A stretch of DNA of 10,729 bases from an uncultured Actinoplanes sp. (GCA_934667465.1 CAKUMG010000113.1:1-10729); one strand, 5' to 3'. Positions 1-6,454 are shown, counted from the stretch's first letter. Translations and numbers: made by a program. The notes: generated by a model not told the origin, from the sequence alone.

Positions 1-1
1 G

Positions 2-220
2 GACGGCAATGTCCTCCGGGTGTTTTCCAGGCTGTATAATGATCCCGGCGTGATTACAGATCCGGCGGTCAAAAAAGCCTTTACAGCCCGGGTGATGGAG
101 CATCAGCCTCCCGCCGCCCCCGGGGACTACAATCAGGCCCTCATGGAGCTGGGGGCGCTGGTCTGTGTGCCCAACGGGGCTCCGCTGTGCGAGCAATGCC
201 CGCTGGCCCGCCTGTGCCAG
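2..220 (+). CDS. mutY: A/G-specific adenine glycosylase MutY, internal fragment, foreign to the rest of the window
   Basis: MutY removes adenine mispaired with 8-oxoguanine in base excision repair. The reading frame is open at the window start and begins with the family motif DGNVLRVFSRL. It continues through the helix GDYNQALMELGALVC and ends with the iron-sulfur loop. The four cysteines are seen as C-x7-C-x2-C-x5-C (CVPNGAPLCEQC, then LARLC). E. coli MutY has C-x6-C; from memory, the longer CVPNG form is typical of clostridial MutY. The N-terminal catalytic helix-hairpin-helix part lies outside the window and the C-terminal 8-oxoG-recognition domain is absent. Codons such as AAA-AAA, ACA, AGG and TAT-AAT, and 141 G+C in 220 bases (32 in the first 60), differ from everything downstream. 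After the last cysteine and a Gln the frame passes directly into a VirB4-like ATPase. I read this as a chimeric join rather than a real fusion. Confidence 0.85.
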
Positions 221-230
221 ATGCCGGAAC
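211..230. other. Probable chimeric junction (MutY to VirB4-like ATPase)
   Basis: The last residues that fit MutY are the fourth cluster cysteine and perhaps the following Gln (to about base 220). The first residues that fit an actinomycete VirB4-like ATPase are MPELRPYSRVLNLTG (from base 221). Codon use changes at the same place, from mixed to strongly C-ending. The frame is kept, giving a continuous 418-codon reading frame from the GTG at 20, but no known protein family joins these two parts. The exact base cannot be fixed by eye. Confidence 0.75.
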
Positions 231-1276
231 TGCGCCCGTACAGCCGGGTGCTCAACCTCACCGGCTCCGAGCAGGGCACCCTGGCGCCCTACTCCCTCAT
301 CCCGACACCTGTCCGTACGGAGTTCGCGGCCGGCCCCGGCGGCGACCGCGAATACGAGATCGCCGTCTCCAACGCGCGCGCCGAACGCCGCATGCTGGTC
401 CAGGACATCTGCTCCATGCTGGTGCCGCCCCAGGTCGCCAAGGAAGCCTCCACGGCCACCCTGCTCCGGCACGCCGTCCGCCAGGTCCCGGCCGAGGAGA
501 CCTCCACCCTCGACGACGTCGTCGCCACCCTCCAGGGCCTGGACGACGACGAGGGCAAGGAACTGGCCAACCTCCTGCTCGACACGGCGGAGATGCCGCT
601 CGCCCTGCTCTTCTTCGGCCGCCCGCCCCAGCACCTGCTCGGCGCCGACTCCGCCCTCACGGTCATCACCATGGCGGGCCTGCGCCTGCCGGACCTGAAG
701 ATCGAGCGCGAATACTGGTCGGCCGAGGAATCCCTCGCTCTCCCCATGCTCCACACGGCCCACCGCCTCGCGGTCCGCCGCTGCTACGGCGGCTCCATGT
801 CCTCCCGCAAGATGGTCGGCCTCGACGAGGCCCACTTCATGGAAGGCTGGCGCTCCGGCCGCTCCTTCCTGGTCCGCCTCGCCCGCGACTCCCGCAAATG
901 GAACCTCGCGGCCCTCGTCGCCTCGCAGAACCCGCGCGACATCCTCGGCCTCGACGTCCAGAACCTCGTCTCCACGGTCTTCGTCGGCCGCATCGCCGAG
1001 GACCAGGAAATCGCCTCCGAAGCCCTCCGCCTGCTCCGCGTGCCGGTCCACGACGGCTACGAGGCGACCCTGGCCTCCCTCTCCCAGGCCGACTCGTCCT
1101 CCCAGTCCCGCCTGGGCTTCCGCGAATTCGTCATGCGCGACGTGGACGGCCGGGTGCAGAAGGTCCGCGTCGACGTCTCCTACGTCGAAGGCCTCCTCGA
1201 CCACCTCGACACCACCCCGACCGCAGCAAGAACCGCACCGCCGGCCGCACCGACCCTGTCCGACCTGGAGGTCTGA
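221..1276 (+). CDS. VirB4-like conjugation ATPase, C-terminal part only
   Basis: VirB4-type ATPases energise type IV secretion at the inner face of the membrane. About 351 residues are present, against roughly 800-1000 for a full family member. Seen in order: RVLNLTG and APYSLIPTP; the conserved stretch SNARAERRMLVQDIC; a clear Walker B segment, MVGLDEAHFM, at bases 812-841; then the motif LVASQNPRDIL near 907-945 (the 'sensor' Gln of these ATPases). The tail FVGRIAEDQEIASEALRLL matches the C-terminal lobe. The Walker A loop would lie upstream and is missing, because the sequence before base 221 belongs to MutY. The true start is therefore not in the window. The stop is followed after two bases by the next gene, whose ribosome binding site lies inside this gene's last codons. 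Third positions are mostly C (about 29 of 40 codons after base 812), unlike the following genes. Confidence 0.85.
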   Translation: MPELRPYSRVLNLTGSEQGTLAPYSLIPTPVRTEFAAGPGGDREYEIAVSNARAERRMLVQDICSMLVPPQVAKEASTATLLRHAVRQVPAEETSTLDDVVATLQGLDDDEGKELANLLLDTAEMPLALLFFGRPPQHLLGADSALTVITMAGLRLPDLKIEREYWSAEESLALPMLHTAHRLAVRRCYGGSMSSRKMVGLDEAHFMEGWRSGRSFLVRLARDSRKWNLAALVASQNPRDILGLDVQNLVSTVFVGRIAEDQEIASEALRLLRVPVHDGYEATLASLSQADSSSQSRLGFREFVMRDVDGRVQKVRVDVSYVEGLLDHLDTTPTAARTAPPAAPTLSDLEV

Positions 1277-1278
1277 CC

Positions 1279-3270
1279 ATGCTCCGCCGGGCTTGCGCAA
1301 TGGTCATCACGCTGGCGGTCGCCCTGGTGGCCAGCTTCGCCTGGGCGGTGACCGCCCCGGCGCCGGCCTCCGCCGGACCTTTGCGCGCCCCAGGCGGCGC
1401 CTGCAGCACCGATGAGTGGAAACAAGACTTCAAGTCCTGCGTCGGCCGCTTGGCCGAAGTGTCAGAGGGCCGGGCGAAATGCCTCAACCCGCCGACCCCG
1501 CGGCCCCCGGACTCGGGTTTGGCCGGCTGGTTCGCGGAGCGCCCGGCATCCTCGACTCTGAACGGCCCCCAGGGCATCTACAGCCAGTACGGGTATGCGG
1601 GCTACAACTACACCACCTACGACCTGCCAGGCGGCTGCGCGGGGCCGCTGATCGACCCCGAGTACAAATTCGAGACCACGGTGGCGAACGGCGAATTCAT
1701 GGTCGCCACCGCGATCATCGGGGCGTCGAACGCGCTGCGGGAGCGGGCCTGGGATCCGGAGGCGCTCTGGGGCTGGGCGGATCCGCTGGTGGACCAGGCG
1801 ACAAAGGCCGTGTACGAGAAGGTCTTCAGCGTCTTCGGGGTCATCACGCTCGCGATTGTCGGTTTGTATCTGATCTGGCGGTCGCAGCAGGCGGAGATGG
1901 GCGCGGCGACGACGACGGCCGGCTGGGCAATTCTGATCATGGTTGCGGTGACTGCCATTGCGGCTTGGCCCGTGCGGTCGGCCAACATCGCCGATGAAGG
2001 GCTGATCACCACACTGGGCGTCGTCCACAACGCCGTAGGCCCGCGACCTGCGGAGGGGGACACGGTCCCAGGTTGCAGGCTTGGTAACGCAGAAGCATGC
2101 AAAGACAACCGGCCGCCAGCCGTCCGGGCGAGTGACACGACGACCGACACCATGCTGTATCGCAACTGGCTACGGGGCCTTCTCGGTTCGGCCGACAGCG
2201 TCACCGCACAGAAGTATGGACGCGCCCTGTACGACGCGCGGTCGTTCACTTGGGACGAGCTGGAGAAGATGCGTGACAACCCGGCCACCCGGGACGCCAC
2301 CATCGACGGCAAGAAGAAGCAATGGGAGAAGGTCGCCGAACAGATCAGCCGGGAGGACGAGGAGGCTTACGAGTACCTGACCGGCGTCAACGGAATGGAT
2401 CGGATCGGGGCCGGCTTCATTGCGATGCTGGCGGCGATCATGTTCGCGATGTTCGATCTGACTGCGTCACTTCTGGTGTTGCTCGGGTTCCTGATCTTCC
2501 GATGGGCGGTCATCGCTGCCCCGATTCTCGGGACCGTGGGGTTGCTGCGGCCTGCCAGTTCGGGGATTCGGCGCCTCGGTAACGCGGTGATCGCGGCGCT
2601 GTTCAACATCGCGATCTTCGGTACCGGGGCGGCGATCTACCTGTTCGCCGTAGACCTGATCATGAACACCGCGAGCCTGCCCGGATGGTTGCAGGTGGTG
2701 CTGGTGTGGCTCGTCGGAGTGGTCGGCTGGTTGTTGCTACGGCCCTACCGGCGCATCACGCAACTCGGGGGCAAGGACAGCACGGGCACGATCACCTCGG
2801 CGGGTTCGTGGCACCGGCGCTTCTTCCAAGACATGCGGGAGGCAGCGAAGCTGGACGTGGTGGATGCCGGCGGTACCAACGAGCCGCGGATCGGTGGCAA
2901 GAGCCGGACCGTCTACGCGGAGCAGAGCAATCTGCGCCCCGAGGCCCGGCTCGAGGATCCCGCGCATGCAGCCCAGTCCCGGACGGATTCGGAGCCGCGG
3001 CAGGCCTCTGGTACCTCCACCAGCCAACGGCCCACCCGGCCCGACGGCGCGGAGTCGCCACGCGACACCGCGCCCACCACGGACCAGCGCCCGGTGCCGG
3101 CCACGGCGGGCGGCAAGGCCACGCGTCAGCGTCGTCCCTCGACGTGGAGCGAACCGGATGTCGCCGAGGCGCCCGCGTCGTACGCCATCTATCGCCCGGA
3201 GACCGGCAACACCACCCGAGAGCCGGCTCAGCCGCAGACCCAGCCCCGGATCCGGACCGAGGCTCGGTGA
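1279..3270 (+). CDS. VirB6/TrbL-like polytopic membrane protein of a conjugation system
   Basis: This 663-residue protein is probably the channel-forming membrane subunit of the type IV secretion machine. Residues 1-32 look like a signal peptide: positive start (MLRR), hydrophobic core, and Pro/Ala-rich end with ASA before Gly33. A Cys-containing outer segment follows (Cys 42, 54, 68, 120). Hydrophobic helices appear near 182-200, 213-230, 378-422 (two or three passes), 434-458 and 470-487. A hydrophilic loop of about 140 residues (237-375) sits between the second and third helix. The last ~170 residues are a hydrophilic, Pro/Gln/Arg-rich cytoplasmic tail. The start is fixed by GGAGGT at 1267-1272, six bases before the ATG. 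It lies two bases after the VirB4-like gene, so the two are surely co-transcribed. The family call rests on topology and neighbours rather than on a sharp motif. Confidence 0.75.
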   Translation: MLRRACAMVITLAVALVASFAWAVTAPAPASAGPLRAPGGACSTDEWKQDFKSCVGRLAEVSEGRAKCLNPPTPRPPDSGLAGWFAERPASSTLNGPQGIYSQYGYAGYNYTTYDLPGGCAGPLIDPEYKFETTVANGEFMVATAIIGASNALRERAWDPEALWGWADPLVDQATKAVYEKVFSVFGVITLAIVGLYLIWRSQQAEMGAATTTAGWAILIMVAVTAIAAWPVRSANIADEGLITTLGVVHNAVGPRPAEGDTVPGCRLGNAEACKDNRPPAVRASDTTTDTMLYRNWLRGLLGSADSVTAQKYGRALYDARSFTWDELEKMRDNPATRDATIDGKKKQWEKVAEQISREDEEAYEYLTGVNGMDRIGAGFIAMLAAIMFAMFDLTASLLVLLGFLIFRWAVIAAPILGTVGLLRPASSGIRRLGNAVIAALFNIAIFGTGAAIYLFAVDLIMNTASLPGWLQVVLVWLVGVVGWLLLRPYRRITQLGGKDSTGTITSAGSWHRRFFQDMREAAKLDVVDAGGTNEPRIGGKSRTVYAEQSNLRPEARLEDPAHAAQSRTDSEPRQASGTSTSQRPTRPDGAESPRDTAPTTDQRPVPATAGGKATRQRRPSTWSEPDVAEAPASYAIYRPETGNTTREPAQPQTQPRIRTEAR

Positions 3271-3273
3271 TCC

Positions 3274-3831
3274 GTGGCGCCCCGGATTCTGGAACGCGGC
3301 CTCACCGGGCTCTTCCGGTCGCGGTGGGGTGTCGCCCTCGTGATCGCGGTCCTGGTGCTCGCCGTCGTCGGCCTGGGACGCCTGTTCGCCGATGACGACG
3401 GCGGGGGTCAGCGTCTACTCAATCCCGTCACCCCCGACGTGACGGCGACCATCGACCCGAGCCACGACAACGACAGCGTGGTACAGAACGACGACCCGCC
3501 CTCGCCGGCGACCACCAGTCCGGGCACGGCGGCGCCCGAGACCGTGGCGTACGCGTTCGCGTCGGCCTGGGTCGACCATCAGGACGTGACGGCTCAGGAG
3601 TGGCACGACGCGTTGCTCCCGAACGCCACCGAGAACCTGGCCGCCGAGCTCGACGGGGTCGACCCGGTCGGTGTGCCCGCCGACCGGGTCATCGGGCGAC
3701 CGGAACTCGCACCCGTCGGGGACGGGCTGGTCAACGCGATCGTCACGGTGGACTCGGGCACACTGACCCTGCGCATGGTCGCGCCGGACGGTCGATGGTT
3801 GGTGGACGGCGTCTCCTGGGAGCGTTCATGA
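3274..3831 (+). CDS. Bitopic membrane protein with NTF2-like outer domain, VirB8/TcpC-like
   Basis: This 185-residue protein probably serves as a scaffold subunit of the conjugation channel. It has a short basic N-terminus, one membrane helix at about 18-38, a low-complexity Asp/Pro/Thr linker (40-88), and a small alpha/beta domain at 89-185. That domain begins with the helix ETVAYAFASAWVDH and ends with APDGRWLVDGVSWERS, a pattern typical of NTF2-like folds such as VirB8 and TcpC. The start is GTG, three bases after the VirB6-like stop; GGTGA at 3266-3270 overlaps that stop and a GAGG lies at 3259-3262. No other start lies near. The stop overlaps the next gene in an ATGA. Sequence similarity to VirB8 is too low to see by eye, so the assignment rests on domain order and position in the operon. 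Confidence 0.65.
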   Translation: MAPRILERGLTGLFRSRWGVALVIAVLVLAVVGLGRLFADDDGGGQRLLNPVTPDVTATIDPSHDNDSVVQNDDPPSPATTSPGTAAPETVAYAFASAWVDHQDVTAQEWHDALLPNATENLAAELDGVDPVGVPADRVIGRPELAPVGDGLVNAIVTVDSGTLTLRMVAPDGRWLVDGVSWERS

Positions 3832-4964
3832 TGCGTTGGCGGCCCCGGCGGATCGCGCTGCTCGTCGCCCTGGTGTCCACGCTGGCCCTGCTGTGCTGCG
3901 GTAGCAGCATCAGCGCGCTGCTGCTGGGCGGGGTCGCCGAGAAGGACGACGTCGCGACCCTCAGCGGCGGCTGCGGCTCGGGCGGGCCTATCGACCCGGA
4001 CGGCAAGCTGCCCCGGGTCCGGCCGTACAACGAGGCGCAGATGCGCAACGCGGCAATCATCATCAACGTGGGCGCGGAGCTCAAGATGCCGCCCCGGGCG
4101 TGGGTGATCGCCGTGGCAACGGCCATGCAGGAGTCGACGCTCAACAACCTCGGGCACCTCGGCGCCCGCAACGACCACGACTCGCTCGGTTTGTTCCAGC
4201 AGCGCCCAAGCTCCGGTTGGGGTACTCCATCGCAGGTCACGGATCCTGAGTACGCGGCGACCAGGTTCTACAAGAAGCTCAAGACGATCGACGGGTGGCA
4301 GGAGTTGCCGCTCACCCGGGCGGCCCAGCGCGTGCAGATCAGCGCCTACCCCGACGCGTACGCGGACGACGAGATCGACGCGACGCAGATCGTCAACGCC
4401 CTCGCCGACGGTGCCGCCAACGCTGTCGGGAATTCGCTCTCCATGGTGTGCGCCTCGGCGGCGGACCTCTCGGCGTCCGGCTGGACCAACCCGCTGCCGA
4501 TCAAGGGGCAGGACGCCCACAGGTGGTCGGTAGGCTCGGGGTTCCGCACCTCGGCCCGACCGACGCACCAGGGAGTCGATCTCATCGTGGGAACCGGTAC
4601 GCCCGTCCGCTCCGTGGCGAGCGGCATCGTGTCCCGGGTGAAGTGCGACGAGACGTTCTCCGGGAAGAAGGACTGCAACCGGGCCGGCTATCCCGGCAAG
4701 GGCGGCTGCGGGTGGATGGTGGAGATCCAGCATCCGGGCGACATCATGACCCGCTACTGCCACCTGGTCGAGCAGCCCGACATCGAGGCCGGCCAGGAGA
4801 TCCAGGCGGGGGCGACGATCGGTCACGCCGGGTCGAGCGGCAACTCCTCGGGTCCGCACCTGCACTTCGAGGTCCACCTGAACAACGACCCGTCGAGCGC
4901 CAGTGCCGTCGACCCGGTGCGATTCATGGCGCAGCGTGGGTCCCCGCTGAGCGGTTCGCAGTGA
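3828..4964 (+). CDS. Membrane-anchored peptidoglycan hydrolase: lytic transglycosylase plus M23 endopeptidase
   Basis: This 378-residue exported enzyme probably cuts both glycan strands and peptide crosslinks to open the wall for the conjugation machine, as VirB1-like and bifunctional Gram-positive hydrolases do. A membrane helix or uncleaved signal spans 9-36. Residues about 64-210 form a lysozyme-like domain with likely catalytic Glu102 in AVATAMQESTLNN, followed by DSLGLFQQRPSSGWG, the usual GLFQ signature. Residues about 235-370 form an M23 metallopeptidase: zinc ligands His247 and Asp251 (HQGVD) and His346, with His312 and His344 as catalytic histidines (RYCHL, HLHFEV). Both sites look intact. 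An insert in the M23 domain carries Cys273, Cys283 and Cys294, with Cys311 beside His312; these may form disulfides. The start is the first of two ATGs (ATGATG), with GGGAG at 3818-3822, and overlaps the preceding stop by four bases. The second ATG at 3831 is a possible alternative. Confidence 0.9.
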   Translation: MMRWRPRRIALLVALVSTLALLCCGSSISALLLGGVAEKDDVATLSGGCGSGGPIDPDGKLPRVRPYNEAQMRNAAIIINVGAELKMPPRAWVIAVATAMQESTLNNLGHLGARNDHDSLGLFQQRPSSGWGTPSQVTDPEYAATRFYKKLKTIDGWQELPLTRAAQRVQISAYPDAYADDEIDATQIVNALADGAANAVGNSLSMVCASAADLSASGWTNPLPIKGQDAHRWSVGSGFRTSARPTHQGVDLIVGTGTPVRSVASGIVSRVKCDETFSGKKDCNRAGYPGKGGCGWMVEIQHPGDIMTRYCHLVEQPDIEAGQEIQAGATIGHAGSSGNSSGPHLHFEVHLNNDPSSASAVDPVRFMAQRGSPLSGSQ

Positions 4965-4975
4965 CGGGCGGATCC

Positions 4976-5569
4976 ATGCCCGACCCGTTCGGTGGCCGCT
5001 CCGGCTGGGCCCCGGAACCGCCCCGGCCCGTCGTGCCGACGCCGGCAATCATGGGCGGCCAACTTCGCGGCCGCCGCGTGCTCATCGGCCTCCCCGGCCA
5101 CGGTTGGCGAGCCGACCTCCGGGCGGACGAGAAGGTCGTGCAGGGCAGTCGGACTTACGTACCGGTCATCTCCGAGGGCGAGTGGTACCGGGCCGAGGCG
5201 GAGCAGACCGAAGTCTTCGCGCCGCTCGTTCCGGTGGAGCGGGTCTGGGTCGAGGAACTCGGCATGGCCGGCATCCCCACCGCCAAGTCCACCGACGTCA
5301 TGTCACGCCTCGTGTCACTTGACGAGCCCGCACGGCGCAACCCGGTAGCCGCTCTCGACGCTGACCGACTGACTGGCCGCCGGGTCATTCAGCTGCTCGA
5401 CGGGGGCGGTGAACGCCGAGACCTTCGTGCCGTGACGGAGCTTCACACCAGTGGAGAAGGCGACATCTGCGCCCGGGTCACCACCGAACTCGAGTGGTAC
5501 CGCTGGGCCTGGAGCGGCAAAGTCCCGAAAACCCTCGAGGTCCCGGTACACCTGCTCTGGATCGAGTAG
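4976..5569 (+). CDS. Unknown protein made of two copies of a ~65-residue domain
   Basis: I do not recognise this 197-residue protein. After a Pro-rich N-terminus (1-25) it contains two similar segments, residues 30-93 and 132-197. Both show GRRV, then DLRA, then EWYR, then a hydrophobic end (VPVERVWVEE in copy 1, VPVHLLWIE in copy 2). The spacings match: GRRV to DLRA is 14 and 14 residues, and DLRA to EWYR is 22 and 24. A ~38-residue linker joins them. The alternating hydrophobic pattern suggests beta-rich domains. There is no signal peptide or membrane helix, so it is likely cytoplasmic. It is the last gene of the conjugation operon, 11 bases after the hydrolase, so a role in transfer is possible. 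The start is uncertain: a GTG at 4961 in the same frame overlaps the preceding stop (GTGA) and would add five residues. Neither start has a strong ribosome binding site. The stop abuts the convergent gene with no gap. Confidence 0.75.
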   Translation: MPDPFGGRSGWAPEPPRPVVPTPAIMGGQLRGRRVLIGLPGHGWRADLRADEKVVQGSRTYVPVISEGEWYRAEAEQTEVFAPLVPVERVWVEELGMAGIPTAKSTDVMSRLVSLDEPARRNPVAALDADRLTGRRVIQLLDGGGERRDLRAVTELHTSGEGDICARVTTELEWYRWAWSGKVPKTLEVPVHLLWIE

Positions 5570-6268
5570 TCACTCAAGGGGAACAGCACCGCAAACTCGC
5601 CAGCCATCCTCGTCCACAACCGTGAACTTCCAGGTGTCGGTCAGCCGTTCACTGCCATCTGCAATAGTGCGCCGGATATCCGTCGAGACCGTCGTGACAT
5701 TACCCTCCGGGGCCACACTAAGACTTCCCCATTCCACCCGGATACTGATCGAGAAGCGCTGCTCACGACTTTGAATGCCGCTTCTAAATGCATTGATATT
5801 TGTAAGATCCGGGCTTGATCCGCAGGTGAAAAGGGCTGCTTCTTGGTCGTCTCGATTCACCAGGTATGCGCGGAGGAAGTTGTCGACGACGGCGTCGGGC
5901 TCTGTCCGTTCGATCTTGGTTTCTTCGTCGTAATACGAGATGAAGACGCCGACGCCGCCCAGGCAGAGCAGGGCCATGATGCCGCCCACCATCGCGAGGA
6001 TGAGGCGCGTGCGTCGGCCCTTGCGGGCGGGCGGCGACGTCGGCGGGGCGCCGACCGGAGCGATGGGCGCCCCCGGCGGCGAAACAGCCGGGGCGGCCGG
6101 TGGAACAGCCGGGGCGGGCGGTGGAAGGGGCGGGGCGGGTGCCGAGGGGGCGGGCGTCGGCGCGGGGCTGAGCGCCGCCCCCTGACCTGCGGGCGAGACG
6201 CTGGAACCCCCCGGCCGGTAGACGTGGGGCGGCAGGTCGGGCTCGTCGGCAGGGTGGTCGGGCTGCAC
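5570..6268 (-). CDS. Pro-rich single-pass membrane protein with NTF2-like C-terminal domain (Rv0361-like)
   Basis: This 232-residue protein of unknown function resembles the actinobacterial 'Rv0361 family' of membrane proteins in layout. Residues 1-87 are cytoplasmic and rich in Pro and Ala, ending in a basic patch (RKGRRTR). A membrane helix lies at about 89-112. The outer part, 120-232, starts with EPDAVVDNFLRAYLVNRDD and ends with DEDGWRVCGAVPLE, a pattern common in NTF2-like (DUF4878-type) domains. Cys149 and Cys226 could form a disulfide. The GTG start at 6268 is chosen because the protein then begins MQPDHPADEPDLPPHVYRP, a form I know from related families, and because no other start is near. 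The upstream GGGG is a weak ribosome binding site. The 3' part uses codons rare in such genomes (AGA, CTT, ACA, TTT, AAT). The gene is divergent from the FtsK-like cassette and may belong to it, but nothing proves this. Confidence 0.8.
   Translation of the reverse strand: MQPDHPADEPDLPPHVYRPGGSSVSPAGQGAALSPAPTPAPSAPAPPLPPPAPAVPPAAPAVSPPGAPIAPVGAPPTSPPARKGRRTRLILAMVGGIMALLCLGGVGVFISYYDEETKIERTEPDAVVDNFLRAYLVNRDDQEAALFTCGSSPDLTNINAFRSGIQSREQRFSISIRVEWGSLSVAPEGNVTTVSTDIRRTIADGSERLTDTWKFTVVDEDGWRVCGAVPLE
6083..6124. repeat. Two 21-bp tandem units in the Pro-rich coding stretch
   Basis: Bases 6083-6103 and 6104-6124 are two adjacent 21-bp units that differ at one position (C versus G). On the minus strand they encode seven-residue Pro/Ala/Val steps (the PAPAVPP-AAPAV stretch). 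Imperfect relatives flank them. This is a simple in-frame expansion that lengthens the cytoplasmic linker. Confidence 0.8.
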
Positions 6269-6281
6269 GTACCCCAGGGTA
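6269..6281 (-). promoter_or_regulatory. Possible -10 element for a leaderless GTG start
   Basis: On the minus strand TACCCT (plus coordinates 6276-6281) fits the actinomycete TAnnnT -10 pattern. A transcript would begin about seven bases later, at or next to the GTG at 6268, giving a leaderless mRNA. This would fit the weak ribosome binding site. A -35-like TTGTCC (6296-6301) is present but only 14 bases away, which is short. Confidence 0.3.
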
Positions 6282-6313
6282 GTGGGTTCCGCTGTGGACA
6301 AGGTCGCGGCACG

Positions 6314-6331
6314 GGGCCGGCGATCCGGCCC
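6314..6331. promoter_or_regulatory. Inverted repeat in the divergent promoter region
   Basis: GGGCCGG, then the four-base centre CGAT, then CCGGCCC: a perfect 7+7 inverted repeat lying between the two divergent genes. It could be an operator or a DNA hairpin. In DNA this G+C-rich a 7-bp palindrome can also arise by chance. Confidence 0.4.
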
Positions 6332-6400
6332 GCGGGGGACACTGCGGATCGATGGTTGGGCCGCCCCGCTCGTCACCCCCGACCCGGTGCACTGGGAAGA

Positions 6401-6428
6401 TTGACGGGCAGGGGTTGGCGGGTACGGT
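6401..6428 (+). promoter_or_regulatory. Sigma-70-type promoter for the FtsK-like cassette
   Basis: TTGACG at 6401-6406 and TACGGT at 6423-6428 are separated by 16 bases and match housekeeping -35 and -10 patterns. Transcription would start near 6435, leaving a leader of about 20 bases with GGAGGT at 6443-6448. It is the only good promoter seen ahead of the three-gene operon. Confidence 0.6.
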
Positions 6429-6442
6429 TTGAGCGCACAGAC

Positions 6443-6448
6443 GGAGGT
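6443..6448 (+). promoter_or_regulatory. Ribosome binding site that decides the FtsK-like start
   Basis: GGAGGT here is six bases before the GTG at 6455. An in-frame GTG at 6449 would directly touch it and is therefore unlikely to be used. Confidence 0.7.
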
Positions 6449-6454
6449 GTGGCG

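Noticed and set aside
20..1276. A real MutY-ATPase fusion protein
   Set aside because: Both halves are truncated inside essential domains and codon use differs on the two sides of the join; a chimeric contig is simpler.
187..1278. Long + strand open frame upstream of the VirB6-like gene
   Set aside because: It is the Arg/Pro-rich out-of-frame shadow of the VirB4-like gene. The real start is the ATG at 1279 with its ribosome binding site and signal peptide.
3886..3905. Lipobox in the hydrolase (LALLCC)
   Set aside because: The residue before the Cys is Leu rather than Gly, Ala or Ser, so lipid attachment is unlikely; an ordinary membrane anchor explains the segment.
3594..5048. 484-codon minus-strand open frame
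   Set aside because: Shadow of the hydrolase gene, which has two intact catalytic domains on the plus strand; the minus product has no recognisable motif.
6038..6058. Hairpin-like GGCG/CGCC sequence as a terminator
   Set aside because: It lies inside the Pro-rich coding stretch and has no U-tract; such pairings are expected in this G+C-rich DNA.
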